6,952 nt of DNA from an uncultured Clostridia bacterium (GTDB lineage: Bacteria; Bacillota_A; Clostridia; Oscillospirales; Oscillospiraceae), in assembly GCA_949289625.1 (NCBI GenBank), contig CASEPH010000276.1, forward strand, positions 1 through 6,952, written 5' to 3'. Below, piece by piece: positions 1 to 5,505 of this stretch (positions are counted from its first letter, which is position 1; each line of letters opens with the position of its first letter). The translations under genes were made by a program, and so were the position numbers. Under the pieces are notes generated by a model that saw only the letters and a program-made list of their open reading frames with translations, had not been told where the DNA came from and did no database searches.

Positions 1-166
1 AAACGAAAAGTCCGTTTTTCCCTTCCATGATCCGTACATCCCGCACGGCAAAACAGCCGTTCAGCGTAACCGAAGCGGTTGCTGCCACGGGGCCGTCCCC
101 TCGATAGGGAAAGATCCTCACATCCATCTCCATAGGGGACACTGTTGCTTTCATGTCGTTCTTCAT
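1..166 (-). CDS. spoVG: SpoVG-family DNA-binding protein, 3' end cut by window edge
   Basis: SpoVG proteins are small site-specific DNA- (and RNA-) binding regulators of Firmicutes, often carried on mobile elements. The visible 55 residues contain the family pattern: MDVRIFPYRGDG, then ATASVTLNGCFAVRDVRIM and EGKNGLFV, matching the usual SpoVG strand 'a-s-i-t-l-d-d-x-F-v-v-h-d-i-r-v-i-d-G-x-x-G-l-F-v'. The ORF is still open at base 1, so about half the protein is missing from the window. I chose the ATG at 166-164 because AGGAGG lies 8 bases upstream and because it overlaps the stop of the 218-aa gene as ATGA, a typical coupling junction. Later in-frame ATGs at 154, 133 and 127 are possible; family alignment begins only at about the MDVRI segment. 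It is the last gene visible in the operon. Known: family and DNA binding. Inferred: regulation of element or host genes. Confidence 0.82.
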   Translation of the reverse strand, partial: MKNDMKATVSPMEMDVRIFPYRGDGPVAATASVTLNGCFAVRDVRIMEGKNGLFV

Positions 167-819
167 GCCTTCATTCCTCCTGAATTTGATGAATTTTGGT
201 TAAGCCGCTCTAAAGTGCGGCGGACCAACAGGTCATACTCCCAGGGCTCAACTTCCAGAGAAACAAAAGCGCCGCCCTCCGTCAGACCATCCGCCATAAA
301 CTTAAGAATCAGCGGATGCTTCGAAGCGCAGCGTTTCCATTCTCTCAAGGGGATCCATCCTGTACCGGCGCGATACGCCAGCGTAATGGCGGAATCCTTT
401 GCCCGGTTTGCGTTCAGCCAGAGGTATTTATCCTTTAATTTTGAAGACAAGGAGTCACCTTTTGGAATTGGAACAATTGCGTCAGGCTGAAGGATGTACC
501 TAAGCCGCAAGGTGGTAATGCATGCCTGTGTTGCTGTTTCGGCCTCCTCCACATCAGCCCAGAGCGGAAACTGCTTGTAGTCAGAGGCCAGAATGTCTTC
601 GCCTTCTCTGTCATATTCAAAGAGCGGGACACATCGAGCGATCTCCAGACAATGTACCCCATCCGTCAGCCCAAGAGATTTTACTCCCGTGGCAGGCAGA
701 CTCACATAATGCGTCAACGCATCATCCAAAGACAGGAATTGGGACATCCGCCACCCGACCACGCCCTTAGGATCATGTCCCAAACGAAGATCATCCACCG
801 TGTAATAACTCAGATTCAT
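163..819 (-). CDS. YodL-like domain accessory protein, 218 aa
   Basis: No enzymatic function can be assigned. Residues 26-108 resemble the YodL-like/large-polyvalent-associated domain found in accessory proteins of Clostridial mobile elements: FLSLDDALTHY (28-38), SLGLTDG (48-54), EIARCV (59-64), then an acidic stretch and DYKQFPLW (80-87). The same order of motifs occurs in the protein at the right edge of the window. Residues 110-205 form a second region I do not recognise, with a KYLWL segment (131-135), WIPLREWKRC (155-164) and a predicted C-terminal helix. The last residues, a Ser/Asn/Gly linker followed by GGMKA, fit the tail shared by seven proteins here. No signal peptide or membrane segment is seen. 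The ATG at 819 has GGAGG five bases upstream, and the gap to the DUF3849 gene's stop is 12 bases. Gene reality is near certain; the domain call is from memory of family patterns. Confidence 0.75.
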   Translation of the reverse strand: MNLSYYTVDDLRLGHDPKGVVGWRMSQFLSLDDALTHYVSLPATGVKSLGLTDGVHCLEIARCVPLFEYDREGEDILASDYKQFPLWADVEEAETATQACITTLRLRYILQPDAIVPIPKGDSLSSKLKDKYLWLNANRAKDSAITLAYRAGTGWIPLREWKRCASKHPLILKFMADGLTEGGAFVSLEVEPWEYDLLVRRTLERLNQNSSNSGGMKA

Positions 820-831
820 ATTGCCTCCATT

Positions 832-1563
832 TCACTCCATCTTCATATCTGCCATGTTCTGATCAACATTCTGGCCTGTCAGTTCGTTCAGTTTTTCCTT
901 AGCCCACTCCGGCAGAAGATTCTCCTGCAGGACTCCGATGAAGTCAGATCGGTTCCATCTGGTGTGTTCTCCATCGCCCAGGCAGGTGCAGCGGATGGAA
1001 CGACCAATGGCGTGGGGACTACAGCCAAATCCATCATGGGCATACCAAAGCTGATTTTCCTGTGTCCAGCAGGATTCTCTCAGCGTGTCTGGACTCAGTA
1101 CCAGCACTTTCCCTTCGTAATCCAGATCCTCCCATGAATTGGGTTCACAATGTTCTGGGCCGAAAAGGTTCAGTTTCTGGTAAGCCTCCCGGACTTGGGA
1201 CACAAATCCATTCACCACCTCAGAGTGTGAATTAACAATAAACTCTACCTTGTGGCCCATGTCCTCAGGAATAAAGGTGCGCTGTGCCCAACTTCTGTTG
1301 TCGGGGCGGAATCGGCCATCGCCACTCTTTTCCTGGATGGTGTTTGCCAGTACCCAGTTCACCCGCTTAAACCCAAACTCTTCCAATACCTCTTTGGCGC
1401 AGTCCTCTTTGAGGTGCATACCATCAAAGCCTTGTCGGATACTGTCCTCAATCGCCTTTTTACAGGCGATGTTGGCCTGATGACTGGCACGCCATAGGGC
1501 AATCTGGCCGCTGCGTCTGGCTGCGTCCAGGCCGTCTGTATAGAGGTAGGTATCATTCCTCAT
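832..1563 (-). CDS. DUF3849 domain protein with a second conserved C-terminal region
   Basis: The N-terminal half (about residues 5-130) matches DUF3849: YLYTDGLDAA, WRASHQANIACKKAIEDSI (24-42), an EVLEEFGFKRVNWVLANTIQ segment and DGRFRPDNRSWA (82-93). These proteins are common on Clostridial conjugative elements and have no established biochemical role. Residues 148-225 form a second block, DYEGKVLVLSPD (148-159), QLWYAHDGFG (171-180), GRSIRCTCLGDGE (187-199), RWNRSDFIGVL (202-212) and LPEWAKEKL (217-225), which I also associate with this family. Cysteines at 165, 181, 192 and 194 might bind a metal, but this is speculation. The C-terminus NMADMKME fits the shared tail. The ATG at 1563 overlaps the 122-aa gene by 11 bases and uses a purine-rich GGAGG inside that gene's last codons, so translation is probably coupled. 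It sits between a putative regulator and a YodL-like gene. Confidence 0.85.
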   Translation of the reverse strand: MRNDTYLYTDGLDAARRSGQIALWRASHQANIACKKAIEDSIRQGFDGMHLKEDCAKEVLEEFGFKRVNWVLANTIQEKSGDGRFRPDNRSWAQRTFIPEDMGHKVEFIVNSHSEVVNGFVSQVREAYQKLNLFGPEHCEPNSWEDLDYEGKVLVLSPDTLRESCWTQENQLWYAHDGFGCSPHAIGRSIRCTCLGDGEHTRWNRSDFIGVLQENLLPEWAKEKLNELTGQNVDQNMADMKME

Positions 1564-1921
1564 CTACTTCATCCTCCACCGCCAGGAGCAGGCGCAGGCC
1601 ATCCGGGTTGGCGCCTGCCCCCAGAAGATCATCCAGCACATCCTCATCCACGGTATCGAGGGGATCCGGGAGATCCAGGACATCGACGATTTCATTGCTG
1701 GCGTCCACCAACTGGAGAACCAAGGAGTCGATCACTTCATTGAGGTGGGTAATCGTGATGATGGCTTGCCGCGGCGTGATGTCCTCCCGGCTGATCAGGA
1801 TGCTGCCTGCATCTGCCTGGATGGTCAGCTGCTCCGCGTCAGCCAATTCAGCCATCTGCATGGCGGGGAAAGGAATTTTCTGATTTCTGTTCTCGGGATT
1901 ACGATGTAATACAAACTTCAT
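1553..1921 (-). CDS. Highly acidic 122-aa protein, possibly AbrB/SpoVT-like
   Basis: This small protein carries about 27 Asp/Glu against about 7 Lys/Arg by hand count, a net charge near -20. The N-terminal 45 residues (KIPFPAMQMAEL, then QLTIQADAGSILISREDI) loosely resemble the swapped-hairpin fold of AbrB/MazE-type DNA-binding proteins. The C-terminal third (PDPLDTVDEDVLDDLL, then a NPDGLRLLLAVEDE segment) recalls the acidic helical tails of AbrB-like proteins in Clostridia. The match is weak, and an acidic DNA-mimic role is an alternative. It starts at an ATG nine bases after AGGAGG; that SD overlaps the TAG stop of the methylase gene. Its own 3' end overlaps the DUF3849 gene by 11 bases. 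Unlike most neighbours it lacks the Met-x-Met type tail and ends in acidic residues. Gene reality is well supported by spacing; function is unsure. Confidence 0.72.
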   Translation of the reverse strand: MKFVLHRNPENRNQKIPFPAMQMAELADAEQLTIQADAGSILISREDITPRQAIITITHLNEVIDSLVLQLVDASNEIVDVLDLPDPLDTVDEDVLDDLLGAGANPDGLRLLLAVEDEVDEE

Positions 1922-1937
1922 TTCAAATTACCTCCTA
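1919..1937 (-). promoter_or_regulatory. Stop codon embedded in ribosome binding site, methylase to 122-aa gene
   Basis: TAG (1937-1935) ends the methylase and runs straight into AGGAGG (1936-1931), nine bases before the ATG at 1921. This fixes the start of the 122-aa gene and implies coupled translation. Confidence 0.78.
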
Positions 1938-2909
1938 GTCTGCTTTTAAGATTCTGCGAGGCCGGTGCAGGATGACAGGTTCCCACATGGCCTCAGTTGC
2001 CTGCCCAAAGATATCCAGTTGCTTATTCAGGTAGGGGCTGGGATCGTAGTTGGTGATGATCAACTCCCTGAAGGTGGAACCTTCGGTCTGTGACAGCGGA
2101 TTGGTTCGTTTCAAGGAGATGATGAAAAAATCATCTTTGTACAGATCAATGATCCGGTCATCATAGCCGTAGGAGATGATCACATACCCCTTACATGAAC
2201 TTGCCCTGTCGTGAAGGATGATGTGGTGTTCCGGAAGGAATCGCACATCATAGACCTTTTCTGTCAGCATATAGGGTGGATCTGCATAGATGATTCCGTC
2301 CGGACGGTCCTCCTTGGGGATCAGCACAAGGGCATCCTGATGTTCCAGGAAAATGCTGTCCATTCGTCTTGAAACCTGGGGAAGTTTATCCACGATTGCC
2401 TGCGGGTCCACAGTTTTAATGCCAACAGAATTTCCTGTCCCACTGAAACTGCCGTAAGTGGTGAACAGAAAAGCCGCTGCCCGCCGCACATCAAAAAGTT
2501 TTGCGTTGCCATCCAGGATCGTGAGCAGTTCGCGGATCTCTTCTTCGGTAAAACAAGTGGACTCCGCTACAACTCGTTTCTCCTCCTCAATATGCCGATA
2601 GAAGTCCGGCTCATGAGCGGCCATATCGCGGTAGAAGGCGAAGGGTGTCCTGCCATGCACCGGCAGAAACTTCAGTTCTTTGGCCAGTGAGAACGATTTT
2701 TCTTTGACGCAGCAAAACACATTGAACAAATCGTCGTTCAGGTCGTTGTAGATGTCCAGCCGCCCTTTCTTCGGCTGCAGCCCTAAGATGACAGCGCCGC
2801 TGCCGCCGAACACCTCTGTAAACTGTTTCACATGGGGCGGTATCAGTTGGTGGATGTAGGGGACAAGTTTCTCTTTGTTCCCCATCCATGGAAAGAAGGG
2901 CTTAGCCAT
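1935..2909 (-). CDS. Orphan D12-class (Dam-type) adenine-N6 DNA methyltransferase
   Basis: It would transfer a methyl group from S-adenosylmethionine to the N6 of adenine in a short DNA site. With the ATG at 2909 it has 324 residues. Motifs run in alpha-group order: PWMGNK (7-12, motif X), FGGSG (34-38, SAM-binding motif I), YNDLND (54-59, motif II region), a variable target-recognition region (about 79-200), DPPY (210-213, catalytic motif IV) and ISYGYDD (245-251). Length and motifs are complete, so it is likely active. No restriction endonuclease gene adjoins it, so I call it an orphan methylase that may protect element DNA on entry into a new host. An in-frame TTG at 2942 would add 11 residues, but the ATG at 2909 has AAGGTGG upstream and puts the conserved PWMGNK motif at the usual distance from the N-terminus. 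It overlaps the upstream gene by 8 bases. Target sequence is not readable from the protein; GATC is the family default but not proven. Confidence 0.93.
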   Translation of the reverse strand: MAKPFFPWMGNKEKLVPYIHQLIPPHVKQFTEVFGGSGAVILGLQPKKGRLDIYNDLNDDLFNVFCCVKEKSFSLAKELKFLPVHGRTPFAFYRDMAAHEPDFYRHIEEEKRVVAESTCFTEEEIRELLTILDGNAKLFDVRRAAAFLFTTYGSFSGTGNSVGIKTVDPQAIVDKLPQVSRRMDSIFLEHQDALVLIPKEDRPDGIIYADPPYMLTEKVYDVRFLPEHHIILHDRASSCKGYVIISYGYDDRIIDLYKDDFFIISLKRTNPLSQTEGSTFRELIITNYDPSPYLNKQLDIFGQATEAMWEPVILHRPRRILKAD

Positions 2910-3216
2910 TGCGATCCACCTTCTTTTCCCTGTAACTGCCAAGGCATCCTCTCATACTGCGGATGTCCTCCGTCAGGCCGTCTACCATACTCTGGAGAAA
3001 ATCCATGCTGTCGCAGAGTTCTTCAGCAGTGGCGGCATAGTAATAGCCGTACTGGTCACTGGCGATGGGGTTCTTTTTCTTCCGGAGCCTTTTTACCAGC
3101 TTTTGAAGGTCCTTGACATTGATTCCCAGCATCCGAGCCAGTTCTTTGCCGCTTTTCCTGTTTTCACGGCCATGGCAGGTGCTTTTCAGGCAATCCAATA
3201 ACTTGTCATCTCGCAT
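2902..3216 (-). CDS. Small winged-helix-like DNA-binding protein, 104 aa
   Basis: The protein is short and basic in its first half. Residues 22-61 look like a helix-turn-helix with a wing: SGKELARMLGINVKDL (22-37) gives two helices joined by a GIN turn, QKLVKRLRKKKNPI (38-51) continues the recognition helix, and SDQYGYYYA (53-61) would form the beta-wing. Residues 62-97 are predicted to form a long helix with heptad-like hydrophobics, perhaps for dimerisation. A DNA-binding regulator or replication accessory is the natural reading; I do not recognise the exact family. It is the first gene after the intrinsic terminator, has AAGGAGG five bases before its ATG, and overlaps the methylase start by 8 bases, so it probably controls or accompanies the methylase. 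It lacks the shared Met-x-Met tail. Confidence 0.78.
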   Translation of the reverse strand: MRDDKLLDCLKSTCHGRENRKSGKELARMLGINVKDLQKLVKRLRKKKNPIASDQYGYYYAATAEELCDSMDFLQSMVDGLTEDIRSMRGCLGSYREKKVDRNG

Positions 3217-3257
3217 AAGTGCCTCCTTTTCCGGGGTGTTTTCCCGAAAAAGGGCGC

Positions 3258-3301
3258 AAAAAAAGAAGGGGCCGTTTTGTCCCTTTCGGAAAAACGGCCC
3301 C
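3258..3301 (-). terminator. Strong intrinsic terminator inside the gene cluster
   Basis: Read on the minus strand, GGGGCCGTTTT (3301-3291) pairs perfectly over 11 bases with AAAACGGCCCC (3278-3268) around a 12-base loop, followed by TTC and a run of seven T (3264-3258). It lies 18 bases after the stop of the 342-aa gene and only 42 bases before the start of the 104-aa gene. This is a textbook Rho-independent signal for the upstream transcript. The downstream gene has little room for a separate promoter, so partial readthrough or regulated antitermination is possible. Confidence 0.9.
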
Positions 3302-3319
3302 TAATGTGATATGCGGTTG

Positions 3320-4348
3320 TTACATTGTCATCTCTGGTCCACGTTCTGGTCGGCTGTATTCGTAGATGACTTCTTGCCCATTCCTGGCGGCATAGCCATG
3401 GTCGGTCGCGGACAGTCCAAACTTTGCCATATGGTGCTGAGCATAGCCCACAGCATCAAAACACCGGTTGAGCAGTGGATCCTGGTCAAGTATGCCCTCC
3501 TTTCGGGCCAGGTCCATACCGTACCGGGCAAGATCCACGCCACGGGGAATAAATTCGTAGCAGTGGAGGTTTTGGGACAGATCCAGTGCCAGATCTAATC
3601 GGTGGCAATCCTCCAGTTCTATGACACACTGCCATTTATCCATCCAATGCGGTTCCCCCTGACCTCGCTCCGCCCAGACATAACCGAAATCAATGGCATG
3701 GCGCACCAAGTCACCGGCAGTGTCATACTGGGCAAGAATGTTGGTAATCTGGGGCAGGGCACAGTCCACATCCACCGCCATACACTGATCCAGCGTTTCT
3801 GCGTCCAGCGAATCCAATCCAAGCAGCAGTTCATCCGGATGGGCTGCATCCATGTACTCCCCGGTATCGGGAAAGCCAATCCAGACGCCCTCCATATTGT
3901 TTCGGCTGACCAGTTTGATGCGAATGGCGTAATCGCCAACCGCTGGAGCCTCCGTATTTGGCTCAAAGTTCAGAAGGTCCGGGTTGCGCGTCAGTCGTTC
4001 TACATAGTGGTGCCCCACAAAACTGCCCGAACCGATCTCGCGATAGGCCGCCCCGACAATCTCCGGATCAAGGTAGCCCCGTGCCGCGGGCGTCGGGGTG
4101 TGGATGTGCTCCATGACAAAACGCCCAAGCGACACATCGTCATCAGCCCCATAGAGGAGTCGGTAATGTTCCAGGCCCTGCAGAATCTGGATGGTTTCCT
4201 GGGCAGTCCTGGGATGCTCGATCTGCATGGCGCCTTGGAACAGCAGTTCTTCTTTCGCTGTCATGTTTTCAAACCGCTGCTCCAGCCAGTCGTGTTCTGA
4301 TTTGTTCAACTCCATCCCATTGAGAAGGGGGGAGAGCCGGTGTTTCAT
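3320..4348 (-). CDS. ArdA-like antirestriction-type multi-domain protein, 342 aa
   Basis: I recognise this as an ArdA-like/large-polyvalent antirestriction-type protein of Clostridial elements, by pattern rather than by search. Residues 12-116 align by eye with residues 68-177 of the neighbouring 201-aa protein: FQGAMQ (37-42), DVSLGRF (71-77), YREIG (102-106) and FVGHHYV (110-116). A middle part follows: YAIRIKLVS (140-148), GVWIGFPDTGEYMD (154-167), PDELLLGLDSL (171-181), then CALPQITNILAQYD (196-209). The C-terminal part has AIDFGYVWAERGQGEPHW (218-235), LDLALDLSQNLHCYEFIPRG (251-270), ATDHGY (314-319) and IYEYS (328-332). The last residues GPEMTM carry the shared tail. Its ATG overlaps the upstream stop as ATGA, with a GGAGGTGAT ribosome site inside the upstream coding end, so it should be translationally coupled. 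Proposed role: acidic inhibitor of host restriction or a related host process. The fold and target are inferred. Confidence 0.75.
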   Translation of the reverse strand: MKHRLSPLLNGMELNKSEHDWLEQRFENMTAKEELLFQGAMQIEHPRTAQETIQILQGLEHYRLLYGADDDVSLGRFVMEHIHTPTPAARGYLDPEIVGAAYREIGSGSFVGHHYVERLTRNPDLLNFEPNTEAPAVGDYAIRIKLVSRNNMEGVWIGFPDTGEYMDAAHPDELLLGLDSLDAETLDQCMAVDVDCALPQITNILAQYDTAGDLVRHAIDFGYVWAERGQGEPHWMDKWQCVIELEDCHRLDLALDLSQNLHCYEFIPRGVDLARYGMDLARKEGILDQDPLLNRCFDAVGYAQHHMAKFGLSATDHGYAARNGQEVIYEYSRPERGPEMTM

Positions 4349-4950
4349 GTGCTCATCACCTCCATCTGCGGACCGCAGTGGGACTGCGAGTAACTCACAT
4401 CCAGGTCGCTGTGCTGCACAACATAGCCACCAGAGATGAATACGCCGCCCTCCTCCATCCTGGCCTTGCGGCCAATGGCCTCATAATCCAGGATTTCATA
4501 CAGTTCCTCCGGAAGACCGTGGGGGAGCACAGGAAAGTCATTGTCCACATAGAAGTGGCCCAGCTGCTTATCATTTTCAACTCCCGGTGCGATATGACAG
4601 CAATCCACACTGTTGGCAAGGTCGATCAACCGGCACAGAGGCAGTTCCGTCATCCCTTTATCCAGATCCATGCGGACGAGCCCCTCAAACGCCGCTTCCT
4701 GGGTGGGATCAAACTCTGCCAGTTTCCCTGCCAGAAGATTCAGTTCTTTCAGATCCATATCCTCCGGCATGTGATCCAAAAGGTATTCTCGGCCACAGTA
4801 GTCTGACACCTCTGTATAGAGCGGGAACCCCTTGTTCATTTCCAGCAGAAGTGTGTCCAGTCTGTCCTGTGCGGCAGGGAGATCCACAAGATGGTATTCC
4901 GTGCTATCCATTTCCAGGGGACTGACATACACGGTCAAAACTTTTTTCAA
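4345..4950 (-). CDS. ArdA-like acidic antirestriction-type protein, TTG start, 201 aa
   Basis: ArdA proteins mimic B-form DNA and occupy the DNA-binding groove of type I restriction enzymes. This protein has about 38 Asp/Glu and 14 Lys/Arg by hand count, consistent with mimicry. Motifs include LTVYVSPLEM (5-14), ELNLLAGKLAEF (69-80), FEGLVRMD (88-95), DCCHIAPGVENDKQLGHFYV (116-135), LPEELYEILDYEAIGRKARM (146-165) and GGVFISGGYVV (168-178), which I recall from the ArdA-like family of Clostridial elements. The second half is paralogous to the N-terminus of the next protein. The start is TTG, supported by AGGAGGG six bases upstream and the natural MKKVLTVYV beginning. The last codons for QMEVMST also form the ribosome site of the next gene, so its tail similarity is less certain than in the other genes. 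Assignment to ArdA itself, rather than to a related accessory family, is moderate. Confidence 0.75.
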   Translation of the reverse strand: MKKVLTVYVSPLEMDSTEYHLVDLPAAQDRLDTLLLEMNKGFPLYTEVSDYCGREYLLDHMPEDMDLKELNLLAGKLAEFDPTQEAAFEGLVRMDLDKGMTELPLCRLIDLANSVDCCHIAPGVENDKQLGHFYVDNDFPVLPHGLPEELYEILDYEAIGRKARMEEGGVFISGGYVVQHSDLDVSYSQSHCGPQMEVMST

Positions 4951-4963
4951 TCGTATCCCTCCT
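4948..4963 (-). promoter_or_regulatory. Ribosome binding site that decides a TTG start
   Basis: AGGAGGG (minus strand, 4963-4957) sits six bases before TTG AAA AAA. There is no in-frame ATG near it, and the first downstream methionine (residue 14) would cut off the conserved LTVYVSPLEM beginning. A TTG start with a strong SD can lower translation relative to ATG neighbours. Confidence 0.75.
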
Positions 4964-4989
4964 CATTCCTTAATTTTGCAGGCAGGAGA

Positions 4990-5469
4990 TTACTGCAGAG
5001 CCATCCCATCGCCCTCTGCACAAGTGGGCTCTTCACCATCGAAATCCCCGCCGCCGAACATCTCCTCTGCGGCTTTCATGTACGCATCGTAACGCTGGGA
5101 GTATTCGGCATAATTTTCGCCGCCGATCTCCTCCAGAAATTCCTTCTTGAAGCCCCAGAGCGGGTATTCGCAGAAGCCACTCATCTTCCGCAGGCCGGTA
5201 TCCTCCGCAATCCCTTGATCGAGCAGCTGCTGTGCAAACCGGCAGTTATTGGTGTCAATATAGGCACAGTCCTTGAGGCCGATAAATTCTCCGAAGGAAA
5301 CGGTCAGTGTTGCGTAAGGTTCCATCTCATCGGGTTCTCCCATAACTTCGTCCAGAACAATGGCAAGGCCGGGCATTTCCCGCCCCATAAAGTCCCGTAC
5401 CGAGTAGAGTTCCACCCGAGGCTGAAGTTTCACAGGGGCTCCGAAGTAATCAGTAATTTCAAGGATCAT
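4990..5469 (-). CDS. DUF4313-like acidic protein, 159 aa
   Basis: I recognise the DUF4313 pattern: DYFGAPVKL (7-15), a RDFMGREMPGLAIVLDEV segment (25-42), EPYATLTVSFGEFIGLKDCA (50-69), YIDTNNCRFAQQLLDQGIAE (70-89), then DTGLRKMSGFCEYPLWGF (90-107). The domain is widespread in accessory regions of Clostridial mobile elements and has no known activity. By hand count there are about 32 Asp/Glu and 12 Lys/Arg, a net charge near -20, which would suit a DNA mimic, though no experiment is known to me. Residues 115-139 look helical, followed by a Gly/Glu/Asp-rich flexible linker and the tail GDGMALQ, of the shared type. The ATG at 5469 follows AAGGAGG by about eight bases. The gap to the upstream gene is 36 bases with no hairpin or promoter that I can see, and the downstream gap is 39 bases. 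Confidence 0.82.
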   Translation of the reverse strand: MILEITDYFGAPVKLQPRVELYSVRDFMGREMPGLAIVLDEVMGEPDEMEPYATLTVSFGEFIGLKDCAYIDTNNCRFAQQLLDQGIAEDTGLRKMSGFCEYPLWGFKKEFLEEIGGENYAEYSQRYDAYMKAAEEMFGGGDFDGEEPTCAEGDGMALQ

Positions 5470-5505
5470 ATCCGTAAACCTCCTTTTCAGTAAGTGCTCT
5501 ATGGA

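Noticed and set aside
652..1137. Plus-strand frame of 161 codons across the junction of two minus-strand genes
   Set aside because: His- and Ile-rich translation with no motifs; both minus-strand genes beneath it have clear starts, stops and SDs.
2907..2942. TTG at 2942 as methylase start
   Set aside because: It would add 11 residues before the conserved N-terminus and deepen the overlap with the upstream gene. ATG at 2909 with AAGGTGG fits better.
3217..3257. A promoter for the winged-helix gene after the terminator
   Set aside because: No spaced -35 and -10 pair is visible in the 41 bases between T-tract and ATG; the region is GC-rich with short A/T runs only.
3602..4300. Open plus-strand frame of 232 codons
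   Set aside because: It lies fully opposite the 342-aa ArdA-like gene, has no convincing SD and its translation lacks recognisable motifs. The minus-strand frame has family motifs and good junctions.
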